The notes beneath the pieces were generated by a model. The model made no database searches. It was not told the DNA's origin and saw only the letters and a list, made by a program, of their open reading frames with translations. A stretch of 23,432 bases of DNA from SIG454 sp045646365 (lineage in GTDB: Bacteria; Bacillota; Clostridia; Monoglobales; Monoglobaceae). Both the position numbers and the translations under genes were made by a program. The stretch covers positions 1 through 23,432 of the forward strand of contig JAZRKP010000056.1 in NCBI GenBank assembly GCA_045646365.1, written 5' to 3'. Below are positions 1 through 9,559 of the stretch, in pieces (within the stretch, counting starts at the first letter, position 1; the number at the start of each line of letters is the position of its first letter).

Positions 1-1156
1 CGGGGACATTACCGTTTGCGATGGAATATTCCGAAAGAGCTGTTACACTCATCCAAGATGCCGCATCATAAACATCGATTGGCATCGGCTTGTTTTCCCT
101 TATTGCATCAAAGAATGCAACAAACTGAAAATAGTCCATTCCACCGTGTCCTTCAAGTTGTTCAGGAGTTATATTTTTCCAGTAATCAGGCAAATACTTT
201 TCTTCATACTGTTTTGCATTATCAAGCACTTTTTTTGAATATTCAGCCGTATCAAACAGTTCTTCATCGCCGTCTATAAATACAGAATTTGTAATCTCCT
301 CATACATTCCTTTTGTTCCTCTAACCGTAAATTCACGGCTGTATGATCTTGGAAGAGATGTATCAAGTCTTAAGGAAATCGTTTCTCCGTTTTCACAGGT
401 TATAATTGTATTTACAATATCTCCTTGTTTAAACTTTTTCCCGATAAGTTCTTTATTTTCAAAGGTGTCTTTTCTGTCTTCTATGTACTGCTCGATTCCT
501 GCTGATTTTGACGCAACTGAAACAAGACTTACCATTCTGTTTCCTCTGTTTATATCAAGAAGCTTTGCAATTGGGCCAAGCTCGTGTGTTGGATAGTTTT
601 CGCAGTTTCGATTTAAATAGTGATTAAGGCGATAATGTCTGTTCTCTTTGCCACAGGAAACTTCACGTCTTAAATCATGACCGTAAGCACCGTGACAATG
701 AACAATTTCGCCAAACACTCCGTCACGAACCATATTTCTTACAAGCATTTCATTCTTACCATAGCAACAGTTTTCAAGGAGCATAATTGGCATTTTTGTT
801 TTCTCATAAGTGTCAACAAGTTCCCAACATTCGTCTATTGATTCTGCACCGCCCACTTCAAGCCCAACAATTTTCTTATTGTTCATTGCGTCTATGGCAA
901 TCTTTATATGGGATTCCCAGCTTGAAAACACCGTTACAACATCAACATCATCCCGGCTTATAACCTCTTTATAGTCCAGAGTTTTAAATGGCTCTTTCAT
1001 GCCTTTATCAATAACAATCTTTGCCGCTTCGTCGCATCTGTCGTCATAAACATCGCAAACCGCCGTTATTTCAACATCCGGAATCATAAGCATTCTTTCC
1101 ATATTTCCTCTGCCTCTGCCACCAAGACCAACTACGCCAACTTTTATTTTATCCAT
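1..1156 (-). CDS. Gfo/Idh/MocA-family protein, GH109-like (partial, C-terminus off the left edge)
   Basis: I read this frame directly from the minus strand: 385 codons are in the window and the gene runs past base 1. The start ATG (1154-1156) has CAGGAGG about 9 bases upstream. The N-terminus is a Rossmann NAD(P)-binding fold with GVVGLGGRGRGN at residues 7-18 and an acidic CD at 34-35 ending strand 2. Residues 188-195 read YPTHELGP, followed by INRG. That resembles the YPTH-x-LGP signature of GH109, the NAD-dependent alpha-N-acetylgalactosaminidases. An ECWELV segment puts a Glu at 112, close to where GH109 has a conserved Glu. No signal peptide is seen, so it should act in the cytoplasm, whereas many characterised GH109 enzymes are exported. 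It is the last visible gene of the minus-strand operon, 81 bases after the beta-helix gene. It could instead be a sugar dehydrogenase or another NAD-dependent glycosidase of the superfamily. The superfamily is secure; the GH109 assignment is an inference. Confidence 0.85.
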   Translation of the reverse strand, partial: MDKIKVGVVGLGGRGRGNMERMLMIPDVEITAVCDVYDDRCDEAAKIVIDKGMKEPFKTLDYKEVISRDDVDVVTVFSSWESHIKIAIDAMNNKKIVGLEVGGAESIDECWELVDTYEKTKMPIMLLENCCYGKNEMLVRNMVRDGVFGEIVHCHGAYGHDLRREVSCGKENRHYRLNHYLNRNCENYPTHELGPIAKLLDINRGNRMVSLVSVASKSAGIEQYIEDRKDTFENKELIGKKFKQGDIVNTIITCENGETISLRLDTSLPRSYSREFTVRGTKGMYEEITNSVFIDGDEELFDTAEYSKKVLDNAKQYEEKYLPDYWKNITPEQLEGHGGMDYFQFVAFFDAIRENKPMPIDVYDAASWMSVTALSEYSIANGNVP

Positions 1157-1237
1157 TATAAATTTCCTCCTGATTTGTGTCTTTATTTAATCCAAAGCAT
1201 TCATGGACCGCTTACTGCAATGCAAGATGCATTTTCT
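1157..1237 (-). other. Short intergenic gap before the GH109-like gene
   Basis: These 81 bases separate the beta-helix gene stop (TAA, 1238-1240) from the next ATG. I see a ribosome binding site (reverse complement of 1166-1172) but no convincing terminator hairpin with a T-run. The GH109-like gene therefore probably belongs to the same transcript. Confidence 0.5.
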
Positions 1238-4123
1238 TTATTTTATAACATACGGTTTTGATGTATTGTTATTTAAAACCGTAATATTTTTTATATTCAC
1301 TTCATCAACCTGACAGCCTGCAATGGTTATTACATTTTCTATATTTTGCTTATAATCAAGAGTCAGTCCGTCAATCATTTCGATTTCGGAGTTCTGTATG
1401 CAAACAGGCATTGTTGTTTCACTCAAGGTCTCGCTGCATCTTATTGTATTATTAAGCAAATATAGATTTCTTACAGAAAACGCCCAGATTGTCGGTGAGG
1501 TTGTTGCAACTTCAATGGTATTTCCCTCAACCAAAAATCCGTCAATAACCGTCATTTCACCCATAACCGAAAGCTGGCATCTTATTTCAATGGGGTAATA
1601 TCCCGATGTTATTCCGGGCGCTGAAACATAGTTATCTTTCATAGTAAACGCTGACGGGAATGGTCCTTCGCCGGCACCTGTTCCGTCATGTTCGTTACCG
1701 CCCATAACAGCAGCACCGCCACAGTCGATTACCTGATTTCCTTCAAATATGGAATTCCTCGACCTCGTTATATATGCGTGACGCCGTGAATTTAAAAACT
1801 TATTATTTTTAATGACAGTTCCCCTTGTACTGCAGTTTACATTATATATGGAAGTCGGGAGCGAGCAATTAGGGTTATCCTTTGCAATAACATTATCAAT
1901 TTTTCTGTCAACAGTTAAGTCAAAAATACTGTCGTTGACTTTCTTGACATCTTTCAAAAACGCTCTGCCAACGATTGAATGAGTTACCGGCTCGTAGAAA
2001 ACAAGCTCATCACCCACTTCAAAAAGCTGATCCCAGTAAACCCTGTATGTATATTCATCAAGGATACTTCTGATTTCGCTATCCTCCGACTTCGTATTGA
2101 TATGGTCGTCAAGGTTGTTCATAAGGGTACTGTTTTCAACAACAAGGCCACCTCTGTTTCTGAAACAGTGGATACCGTCAGAGTTTGCCGCAAGCAGTCT
2201 TCCCTCTTTTGTTTTCATACCGTAATTTATAAATCTCACTCGTCCCCAGTTAAGACCAATGCACGCTCCAAGCCACGCAGAGGCATACACATTTACATTT
2301 TCAATTACAATATCTCCCGATTTGTATATGAACATTAAATCGGGCATCCCGTAATTAGAATCAGTTCCTATATCATAAGCCGAATATCTTGTATTTAAAA
2401 CAAATCTGTCACCAACTTCAGCATATTTAACCTGATTTTTTTGGCTTGACCTTATGGTGATTTCATAAATTCTGCCTTCAATATGCTCAACAGAATCAAC
2501 AAAATAGTTGTCATATTTGGTAAACTTCAATCTGTCTTTAACAGGGTCCATAAGCTGACCAAACCACCAACCGCCTGTTCTGCTATTTGTCCAGAAATGC
2601 TTTACCCATTTATTTGTTGCAGGAAGAGGATATCCCTCATCAATCTCCATTGTCCACTTTCCGTTTTCAACATCAACCGACTTTATAACACCTTGAGAAA
2701 ACGGAAGTTCCTTATAATCCACTTCAAGATTCGTTATTTTAATATTTGCACAATCTTCAATATGGATAAACGCATTTGTTGCTCTTTCAAATATAATTTC
2801 GCTTCCCTGTCCATCAAGAATGAAATTATTTACACCAAGCAGAGTGAAATACGCATAATCCTGCTGGTATTCTCCAACCAAATATGTTTTTCCTGCATCT
2901 AATACAACTTTTGACGGTTTTCCCGAAGCAATCGCCGCATTTATAGCACGCCTTATAGCAGGGCCGTCATCGTGTACTCCGTCACCGACTGTTCCGTAAT
3001 CCCTCGCATAAACCACGACTTCCGTTGCAGGATAATCTGTCCCTGTCATAATTTTCAGAATTTTGTCAAATCTGTTATAATGAATCATATAAGCATGCAC
3101 AGGCTCAACATAGCTTACAGGAACATATAATTTACCATTATACACCGCCGGTGCTCTTTCAAGCATCAGGTGTCCGCCGTTATACTCTGCAAGTCTTTCT
3201 CCCTCAATAAACTTAACCGCAACATTATTTTTTGTTATAGTGTCTCCATTAGTTGCAGTTCCGCCTATAATATAAGCAAGGTCATCAATCGCCATTGCTG
3301 GGTATTCGTTTATATGAAGAATCGGATAAGTATATTCCTTGCTGTCATACATAACCTTAACATTGTCCACAAGAACAGTTTCAAGAGGGTCTTCAACAGT
3401 AACATAAGCCTTTTCCGGTTCAGGAATCTTCCATTGCGGCTCATTAAACGGTGTTACTGATACTGTTTTCTTAAGAGTAAGAGTTCCATAGCAATCAGGC
3501 TTATTCCAAACCCATCCGCTTACTGTGTTCCATAGATATGTTCTGAAAGAAACACCCGGAGTTGCAGATTCATTCATCTGAATTTCAAAGCCTGTTGTCA
3601 ATCCTTCAACCGGTTTTTTAGTCAGCAACGGGAATGACACTTCTGTTATAAATCCGTCATCAGTAACTTTACTCACAGCAGTCATACTATTAAAGTCAAA
3701 TCCGCTTATTCCACCGTTACCGGTAACTTCACCTAAAAAATTAGCACGAAGTTGATAATCATTTCCATCAAAAGTTCCGCCTCTTTCTGCGCCTTCATCC
3801 ATATAAATATCAACAGAATCCTGTTCCGATGCCGCCGCAAAGCTGTTATAATTTACGCAATAAACCTTTGCCAAGACATAGATTTTCTCATCGTCCCACA
3901 AAACCTTGAACCAGCCCTTATAGGCTTTTTTACCTGTGTTTCTGCAGTTATCAACTATATTGTAGTTTGTTTTTGCCCAAACATCATCTATTTCACCGTC
4001 AATAACAGGAGTTCCGTATGCCGCTTCAACAATATTTCTTGCGACATTTTCTTCTGCCATAACAGGAATTATTCCGCAAAACATAGTTAAAATCAGTAAG
4101 TTTACAACTAATTTTTTAATCAA
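1238..4123 (-). CDS. Secreted CBM9-like / stalk / right-handed beta-helix glycosidase, GH110-like
   Basis: The protein has 961 residues. The start is a TTG (4121-4123) with AAAGGAGG about 7 bases upstream, inside the end of the preceding gene; the two genes overlap by 8 bases, which suggests translational coupling. A signal peptide ends near PVMA (about residue 23). Residues 33-220 resemble a CBM9/DOMON-type carbohydrate-binding domain (TPVIDGEIDDVW near the start). Residues 245-365 resemble a copper-amine-oxidase N-terminal 'stalk' domain (KLYVPVSYVEP). From about 370 (RDYGTVGDGVHDDGPAI) to the end is a right-handed parallel beta-helix of the pectate_lyase_3 type, with two apparent inserted beta-domains. 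Asp649 (NSDGIH) and Asp672-Asp673 (LDDHIN) lie 23-24 residues apart. From memory this matches the spacing of the three catalytic Asp residues of GH110 alpha-1,3-galactosidases. A polysaccharide lyase or GH28-like activity is the alternative. It is the only secreted protein of the operon with a recognisable catalytic fold. Confidence 0.85.
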   Translation of the reverse strand: MIKKLVVNLLILTMFCGIIPVMAEENVARNIVEAAYGTPVIDGEIDDVWAKTNYNIVDNCRNTGKKAYKGWFKVLWDDEKIYVLAKVYCVNYNSFAAASEQDSVDIYMDEGAERGGTFDGNDYQLRANFLGEVTGNGGISGFDFNSMTAVSKVTDDGFITEVSFPLLTKKPVEGLTTGFEIQMNESATPGVSFRTYLWNTVSGWVWNKPDCYGTLTLKKTVSVTPFNEPQWKIPEPEKAYVTVEDPLETVLVDNVKVMYDSKEYTYPILHINEYPAMAIDDLAYIIGGTATNGDTITKNNVAVKFIEGERLAEYNGGHLMLERAPAVYNGKLYVPVSYVEPVHAYMIHYNRFDKILKIMTGTDYPATEVVVYARDYGTVGDGVHDDGPAIRRAINAAIASGKPSKVVLDAGKTYLVGEYQQDYAYFTLLGVNNFILDGQGSEIIFERATNAFIHIEDCANIKITNLEVDYKELPFSQGVIKSVDVENGKWTMEIDEGYPLPATNKWVKHFWTNSRTGGWWFGQLMDPVKDRLKFTKYDNYFVDSVEHIEGRIYEITIRSSQKNQVKYAEVGDRFVLNTRYSAYDIGTDSNYGMPDLMFIYKSGDIVIENVNVYASAWLGACIGLNWGRVRFINYGMKTKEGRLLAANSDGIHCFRNRGGLVVENSTLMNNLDDHINTKSEDSEIRSILDEYTYRVYWDQLFEVGDELVFYEPVTHSIVGRAFLKDVKKVNDSIFDLTVDRKIDNVIAKDNPNCSLPTSIYNVNCSTRGTVIKNNKFLNSRRHAYITRSRNSIFEGNQVIDCGGAAVMGGNEHDGTGAGEGPFPSAFTMKDNYVSAPGITSGYYPIEIRCQLSVMGEMTVIDGFLVEGNTIEVATTSPTIWAFSVRNLYLLNNTIRCSETLSETTMPVCIQNSEIEMIDGLTLDYKQNIENVITIAGCQVDEVNIKNITVLNNNTSKPYVIK

Positions 4124-6023
4124 ACAAACCGCCTCCTTTTAGAGCAACTGCAATTTCACTCAGTTCCGAATATCCAAACAATACGGGTATTCCGTCATAT
4201 ACAATAACAAGTCTGTTTGCTACCCAGATAATGTTTTTATCTGCACTTTCCGCAACATCCCGAACTGAAACATATTCAGTTCCGTTTATATTTTTTCCGC
4301 TTGTTAAGTTTCCAACATTTTCCCCAAATACCTTAACAATATCGCTTTTCGCAATATAATTTGTTCCATTATCAATAACAACAGCAACACTTTCTTTTAT
4401 ACCGTTTCTGTATACACAATTTTCTTTAGTGTCTATAACTATGCTATTATCTATTTTCCATTTTGTCGTCTTTGACAAAATATTCCCACCGATATAGCTT
4501 ATCTTTACACCGGATATATCCACATGGTCATTTTCACATTTACGCCACTGATTAAATGTGAATTTAAGCTTATCACCAATGTTTACATTTGCGATAACAT
4601 CTACATAATTGACAAAATAGCTTGTGTCATAAGGCTCATCCCATCTAACATAGCGTTCTCCGCCGACTCTGCTCGACCATAAAAGCTTATCGTTTAAAAA
4701 GATTTTACTCAAAACCCCGTCGCCCGAGTCGCCTTTCATATCACCGCAAATTCGTATTATTCCACTTTCGTTTACCTTTATTTCAAAAACGGAATCTGCG
4801 TTTCTTCCGGGCGAAACCTCGGTCTTTGAAATATAGCCACCTGTTCCCTCAAATGTACTTTCCCACTTTTTGCTTTGCGCATTATAAACCATATCACGTT
4901 TCACATCATTTTTAACAGAATAATATGCCGACCCATTATCCCGGGATGTTCCAATTATAGAGCCAAGACTACATTCTTTAAACACCATATTTGTATGACC
5001 TGCACTGGAAATTGTCTGACAAAACGGAGCTGTTCCAAAATACTCTGCAACATCACAAGTCCATCTTGCATAATTATACCCCGTATAGGCAATGTCATCA
5101 AGCTCCACATCAATAACATCTTCTTTATTCGCCATTAAGCGAATATCATATTTGCCGACTTCTCCTTTAGGAAGCATTTGTTTCCATATTTCTTTTCCAT
5201 TCCTATAAACAGTCAGAAGATGTCCGCTTCCTCTTTCGTCCATAGTTTCAACAATGCCTTTAATGCGGTATCTTCCCTCTTCCTCAATAATCCACCTACG
5301 GACAAGGGAAAAATCCTCGCTTGGCATAGCTTCATTGTGTGAAATAAAAGCCACACCATCATCAGCAACATATCCGTCTTTTTCCGAATTATAGTCAAGC
5401 TCTTTAATTTCACTGCCCTTTTTCTGACAGAATATCCCTTCGCCCTCTTCTGCCACATATTCCATATCAAGATAATCAACAGTTGGCCACCACACAACAG
5501 TATCGAAAGCATTTGCCCCGTCTGCACAAATACGGAATGAAAATTCTTCACCCGTTCTTATGGAAGTTATCAAGTCATATTTACCAGGCGAGCCATACCC
5601 CAGTTTTTTAGACCAGAGAAGTTGTTCACCTTTATAAAGTTTCGCCGTTGCTCCGTTACCATTTGAAGCTGTTGACTGAGGCATATAAGCCTCACCTTTA
5701 AGCCTTACCATTCCTCTTGATGGAGCTATAAATTTAAGTCCCACATCCACGCTGTTATCAGGGGTCATATATCCACCAAGACTGTCTGATGGTCCAAATG
5801 TTGGATAATTCGCGCCGGACACAGGTCGCCAGTATCGGTTTGAATAGGCAAGTTCTTCTGTATTTCCGCCTGAAAACTGGCAAAAATACCAGTTATTTAT
5901 GCCCTGCTCACCACCATATGATGACTTATATGAAAGTGTAACTACAATTTCATTATTTTCTGCCAAAACCGCAATACTGCTCATCATAACAGCTATGAGT
6001 AAAAAACAAATCAATTTTTTCAT
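4116..6023 (-). CDS. Secreted jelly-roll repeat protein with C-terminal stalk-like domain
   Basis: The protein has 635 residues. I prefer the ATG at 6021-6023 (MKKLICFLL) over the one at 6033-6035, because AGAAAGGA directly abuts the latter. The signal peptide ends near AVLA. I see three beta-rich segments: about 20-200 (QGINNWYF, later VVWWPTV), 200-335 (FCQKK start, LTVYRNGKEIW) and 335-520 (SSAGHT start, LLWSSRVGGERY). Segments 1 and 2 share a pattern of a short charged strand ending LLW or IWKQ, then a GKYD turn, which suggests tandem duplication of a jelly-roll. Residues 519-635 (SIVIDT, EYVSVRDVAES, LVIVYDG) look like a degenerate copper-amine-oxidase-type stalk. No catalytic signature is recognised. 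It is a close paralogue of the first 620 residues of the gene at 13582-16482, with 27 identical residues in a row beginning LLWSSRVGGERY. A carbohydrate-binding or structural surface role is inferred. Confidence 0.85.
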   Translation of the reverse strand: MKKLICFLLIAVMMSSIAVLAENNEIVVTLSYKSSYGGEQGINNWYFCQFSGGNTEELAYSNRYWRPVSGANYPTFGPSDSLGGYMTPDNSVDVGLKFIAPSRGMVRLKGEAYMPQSTASNGNGATAKLYKGEQLLWSKKLGYGSPGKYDLITSIRTGEEFSFRICADGANAFDTVVWWPTVDYLDMEYVAEEGEGIFCQKKGSEIKELDYNSEKDGYVADDGVAFISHNEAMPSEDFSLVRRWIIEEEGRYRIKGIVETMDERGSGHLLTVYRNGKEIWKQMLPKGEVGKYDIRLMANKEDVIDVELDDIAYTGYNYARWTCDVAEYFGTAPFCQTISSAGHTNMVFKECSLGSIIGTSRDNGSAYYSVKNDVKRDMVYNAQSKKWESTFEGTGGYISKTEVSPGRNADSVFEIKVNESGIIRICGDMKGDSGDGVLSKIFLNDKLLWSSRVGGERYVRWDEPYDTSYFVNYVDVIANVNIGDKLKFTFNQWRKCENDHVDISGVKISYIGGNILSKTTKWKIDNSIVIDTKENCVYRNGIKESVAVVIDNGTNYIAKSDIVKVFGENVGNLTSGKNINGTEYVSVRDVAESADKNIIWVANRLVIVYDGIPVLFGYSELSEIAVALKGGGLFD

Positions 6024-6058
6024 ATCACAATGCATTCCTTTCTGTAAAATACAGTTAT

Positions 6059-6961
6059 TTACTCAAGGTTGAGTAATGTCGAAAGCTTACTTCTGTAATA
6101 TCTTCCTGCTTCACTTGTTAAAACATGGAGTGATATTTTCCAGTTTTCAAATGATTCTTCACCACTCATTGTTATATGAGCAATATCTGTTCTGCTTACC
6201 GAATTATCTAGATTGACTGTTTTTGGAGCTGTGATATTACGGAGTCTTCCTAGCTTATCATAAGCCACAATATACATTAAAGCATCGCCCTTAACATTTT
6301 TCTCTCCGTCATAAAGTGTACATTCAACAACATTACCGTTTTTCAAATCAGAGGTAGACTTAACTTTAGTTCCGCCCACCGAGAAACAAGCTGCCTGAAT
6401 ATATTTAATATAAGGGTCCCAGATTGTTGCACCATAATGGTCTAAAACTCCTCCGTCAATTTCAAAGTACACTCTGTCTCCAGCAAGAACATCACATCTT
6501 AAAGAATAAGTATATCCAACATTGTCTGTCCCTTCAAGAAACTGTTCCCAGATAAGTTCTGTGTTTTTGAAAATCCGCAAAGTTATTCCGTCTCCACCTA
6601 TACCGCTTTTGCAAACATTACCATTTGGAGTCAGCGTAACAACTCCAGAATAGGGAGCTTCCCAGACACGGGCGGTTGCAACATTACCTGATCCGGGATG
6701 CATCATCTTTGCCGTAATATAGTTTCCGGATGCCAGCTCAGCTTTTCGCCACTTCAGCATATCAAGAGCTGTATCGTATTCCATATCGTAATACTTTCCC
6801 TCTTTTTTCACCTGATAAAACCAGCTATTTGTCCCCTGGGCAACATCTGAATAGTCCGCAGATCCGCTATATTCCAAGTCAAGCTCTGCCGCCATAGTAG
6901 GAATTGTAAGCGCTATAAGGAAAACCGCTGTTAAAATAAATTTTAAAATCTGCTTTTTCAT
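6059..6961 (-). CDS. Small secreted protein with one QG-x-N-x-W jelly-roll module
   Basis: The protein has 300 residues. The ATG at 6959-6961 has GAGG about 8 bases upstream; an in-frame GTG nine bases earlier overlaps that ribosome binding site, so I reject it. Only one base separates this start from the preceding gene's TAG (6963-6965), so translation is probably coupled. The signal peptide ends near TMAA. Residues about 25-190 carry one copy of the module seen at the start of the two larger paralogues: QGTNSWFYQ, then LKWRKAE, then LRIFKNTELIWEQ, then ATIWDPYIKYI. Residues about 195-300 form a second beta-domain (ALMYIVAYDKLGRL, later WKISLHVLTSEAG). It resembles the short C-terminal domains ending in a 'FxWDxxxxxxPL'-like strand that are common on clostridial surface proteins. 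No enzyme motif and no wall anchor are seen. The function is unknown; binding or accessory display is plausible. Confidence 0.8.
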   Translation of the reverse strand: MKKQILKFILTAVFLIALTIPTMAAELDLEYSGSADYSDVAQGTNSWFYQVKKEGKYYDMEYDTALDMLKWRKAELASGNYITAKMMHPGSGNVATARVWEAPYSGVVTLTPNGNVCKSGIGGDGITLRIFKNTELIWEQFLEGTDNVGYTYSLRCDVLAGDRVYFEIDGGVLDHYGATIWDPYIKYIQAACFSVGGTKVKSTSDLKNGNVVECTLYDGEKNVKGDALMYIVAYDKLGRLRNITAPKTVNLDNSVSRTDIAHITMSGEESFENWKISLHVLTSEAGRYYRSKLSTLLNLE

Positions 6962-6962
6962 A

Positions 6963-9548
6963 CTATTCACCTCGTTTATAAACTATCAACATTCTTGTCC
7001 TGTTCGCAGCATTAACGCAAGCAAAAACTCTGTCACCATGCTCTATTTCGTCAAATTCGATTTTTCTGTATTCCTGACAAACTTCGTCATACTCATAAAC
7101 CGCCTGACCTGTATTCGCAACATTTTTATGAGCCAGAGTCGGTGCCATATCACTATACACATTTCCGCAGTATATAAGCAAATTAGAGAAATCCCCTCTC
7201 ATAATTTCGCCATATACTTTCTTCGTTGAGCTTCCCGTTCCCGTATGAATCAGAACAGGCTCAAAGTATTCACTCTGTTCGTGTTTGAGAATTTTTACGC
7301 CAATAATCTTTCCTGAAAAATTCGTTCCGTATTGAATAACATCCCCCGAAACAACTTCTCGGTTAAGTGATGAATCAATAACAGATTCAGTTTCCGCACT
7401 TTCCACCTCAACTTCAACACCATTTTCATTCATACCTTTAATGACTTTAATTTCATTTCCATCTGAATCAAGCCCATCATGAACTTCGGAAACAGCCAGA
7501 ATCGGTGAACCTTCTGTTATACGGTTCCATGTTGCATTTGCAAACACTACTGCATATCCAACATTTCCCATTTCATCAATTTCATAAAGCTCTGCTGTGT
7601 ATGTTCCGTTATGGGTAAAATAACTTCCTGTGTACAAATTATAATAATCTTCTTCATCAACGGCAGGGCTTGGAACATAGAAAACTCTTGTGTTTGCTGA
7701 AACATAATACTTCTCTGCAAGAACAGAAATATTCGTGCATAAAAGTCCACTGCTTACATCTTTCGAAAATTTTATTGCATCATATCCGTCAACAGCGAAT
7801 CTTATTTCACTTAACACTCCGCCTTTTTCCGAGTATTTAACCAGTTGAGGAGTGTTGAATTTCCCCATAAGTATGGCATCTTTAACAATATCAGTCACAG
7901 CCACTTTTTCTTCATCCACTCTTACTTTGTTTTCAGTTCCAAAAAGCTCAATTTTCCCGTCGAGAGTATATATCTTAACAAATAAAGATGAATCAAACGC
8001 TTTCTCGCCAACCGCCGAGTCAATAAGATACCCCACATTTCCGTCTTGAGAATTATTGCTAAAATATGCAATTTTGCCGAGGCTGTCAAGATAAATCATA
8101 AGGCATTCGCCAATCTTTATTTCCTTAAGCTTACCTTTGCTGATAACCTCTTCGCAGTAATCGCTTACCCGAAGTTTATTCCCATTAATCGTAATATATG
8201 TATCTCCATCAGAGGAGCTGATTCTTTCAACCGTTCCGATTACATATTTTGAGCAAACATCAATTCTTACCGCCTTATCAGAATCACTTCCCTCTGATAC
8301 CGCAACAAGAGCAACATCACCTCTGCCGATACCACCAAGAGTAATTTCCGTCCCATCTCGATATACCCTCAAAAAACATTCTCTAACATCAAGGGATGGT
8401 TTATCAAACTTTACACTTATTTTTCCGTTTGACTCATCAACATGGTCAACAACATAAGTTTCATATTCCGTAACCGAAACAACATCAAATTCATTGTCGT
8501 CATTGTTATCAATAAACTTTACAAACCCATTCTTAACTTTGATTTTTTCAATATCAAAATCCAACGCTTTCCCATTATAAATCATGTCGATAACAGGTGA
8601 AATTTCAAGTTTCTTCGTTCTGTTTTCCTCGTAATATTCAACAGCATCTTTATTTACACCAATGATATCATTTTCAGTCAGAATTATTGTTTCATTATCC
8701 TTATATTCCTCTATAAATATTATTTCACCTCTGACATTCTCTGACGGCATAAACACATAAACATTCACATTGCAACCGATATAGTCATCAGCAAGATGTT
8801 TGGGATCAGAATAAATATTCCCATCAATCTGCACAAGTCCGTTACCGAGACCGTCAAAATCATCAACTGATGTTGCTTCATTTTTCTCCACAATTCCCGT
8901 ATAACGGTATATATCCATAATTTCAGTCAAAAATGTTCTGTTTCCGTTAACGCTGTATATAACCTCGCCGTCACTTGCACCGGTGAGTGTAACAACTCCG
9001 GCATTCATTGTGTCATAGATTATATTCGCAACATCAATTCGTCTTGCAACAGTTGTTCCGCCACCAAGATTTCTTCCGCTTATTCCAAGCTTTCTCCCTG
9101 CCGCAACATAGCCGGAAGGATATCCGCCCATATTTTCAGCAAGTCCGTCTGCACCTAAAACAGATACAAAAATCTTGACAAGCTGTTCATATGTCACATA
9201 GTCTTCCGGACCGAACTGGTCGGGGCTGTATCCCGTCATATATCCGTTTCTTACCGCAGTTTCAACATAAGCTCTGTTTTTTTCCTGAACATCTTTAAAT
9301 CTCGGGACTTCATCAGCTTTCACATCAAAACGAAATAAGTTGCATATTATTTGTGCCATTTCTCTTCGCTCAACGGGAGTTTCATCCCAAAAATTCCCTG
9401 TATACTGGTCAAGAGTCATAATATCAAGGGCATCAAGAAGTTTCACAACCGAACTCTCTGCCGATTCTGACGCAGAAGGAGATATTACGAAAAACATTTG
9501 AAACACTATTAAAAAGACAACACTTAAAGCTATAATTCTATTTTTCAT
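6963..9548 (-). CDS. S-layer homology protein with N-terminal SLH domains
   Basis: The protein has 861 residues. The ATG at 9546-9548 has AAGGAGG 6-7 bases upstream; a start 36 bases earlier lacks such a site and would run into the preceding gene. The signal peptide (MKNRIIALSVVFLIVFQMFF) ends near residue 27. Three SLH repeats follow: about 32-70 (ALDIMTLDQ, VERREMAQIICNLF), 80-130 (RFKDV, VRNGYMTGYSPDQFGP, TYEQLVKIFVSVLG) and 135-185 (GRKLGISGRN, VARRIDVANIIYDTM). SLH domains bind pyruvylated secondary wall polymer, so the protein should sit on the cell surface. The remaining ~670 residues are rich in beta-strands and match no family I know. A part near 433-500 (YVIGTVERISS, YITINGNKLRVSDY) has a small-barrel look found in other clostridial S-layer proteins. 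The gap to the upstream SLH gene is 11 bases. A structural role or a role in presenting neighbouring proteins is inferred. Confidence 0.88.
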   Translation of the reverse strand: MKNRIIALSVVFLIVFQMFFVISPSASESAESSVVKLLDALDIMTLDQYTGNFWDETPVERREMAQIICNLFRFDVKADEVPRFKDVQEKNRAYVETAVRNGYMTGYSPDQFGPEDYVTYEQLVKIFVSVLGADGLAENMGGYPSGYVAAGRKLGISGRNLGGGTTVARRIDVANIIYDTMNAGVVTLTGASDGEVIYSVNGNRTFLTEIMDIYRYTGIVEKNEATSVDDFDGLGNGLVQIDGNIYSDPKHLADDYIGCNVNVYVFMPSENVRGEIIFIEEYKDNETIILTENDIIGVNKDAVEYYEENRTKKLEISPVIDMIYNGKALDFDIEKIKVKNGFVKFIDNNDDNEFDVVSVTEYETYVVDHVDESNGKISVKFDKPSLDVRECFLRVYRDGTEITLGGIGRGDVALVAVSEGSDSDKAVRIDVCSKYVIGTVERISSSDGDTYITINGNKLRVSDYCEEVISKGKLKEIKIGECLMIYLDSLGKIAYFSNNSQDGNVGYLIDSAVGEKAFDSSLFVKIYTLDGKIELFGTENKVRVDEEKVAVTDIVKDAILMGKFNTPQLVKYSEKGGVLSEIRFAVDGYDAIKFSKDVSSGLLCTNISVLAEKYYVSANTRVFYVPSPAVDEEDYYNLYTGSYFTHNGTYTAELYEIDEMGNVGYAVVFANATWNRITEGSPILAVSEVHDGLDSDGNEIKVIKGMNENGVEVEVESAETESVIDSSLNREVVSGDVIQYGTNFSGKIIGVKILKHEQSEYFEPVLIHTGTGSSTKKVYGEIMRGDFSNLLIYCGNVYSDMAPTLAHKNVANTGQAVYEYDEVCQEYRKIEFDEIEHGDRVFACVNAANRTRMLIVYKRGE

Positions 9549-9559
9549 ACTACCCCTCC

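Noticed and set aside
16..279. 87-codon plus-strand frame at the left edge
   Set aside because: It lies opposite the GH109-like gene, whose minus-strand frame is continuous and has a Rossmann motif and a good ribosome binding site.
1238..4123. Plain pectate lyase assignment for the beta-helix protein
   Set aside because: The fold entry motif is shared by many beta-helix families. The Asp spacing and inserted beta-domains fit GH110 better, so I kept lyase only as an alternative.
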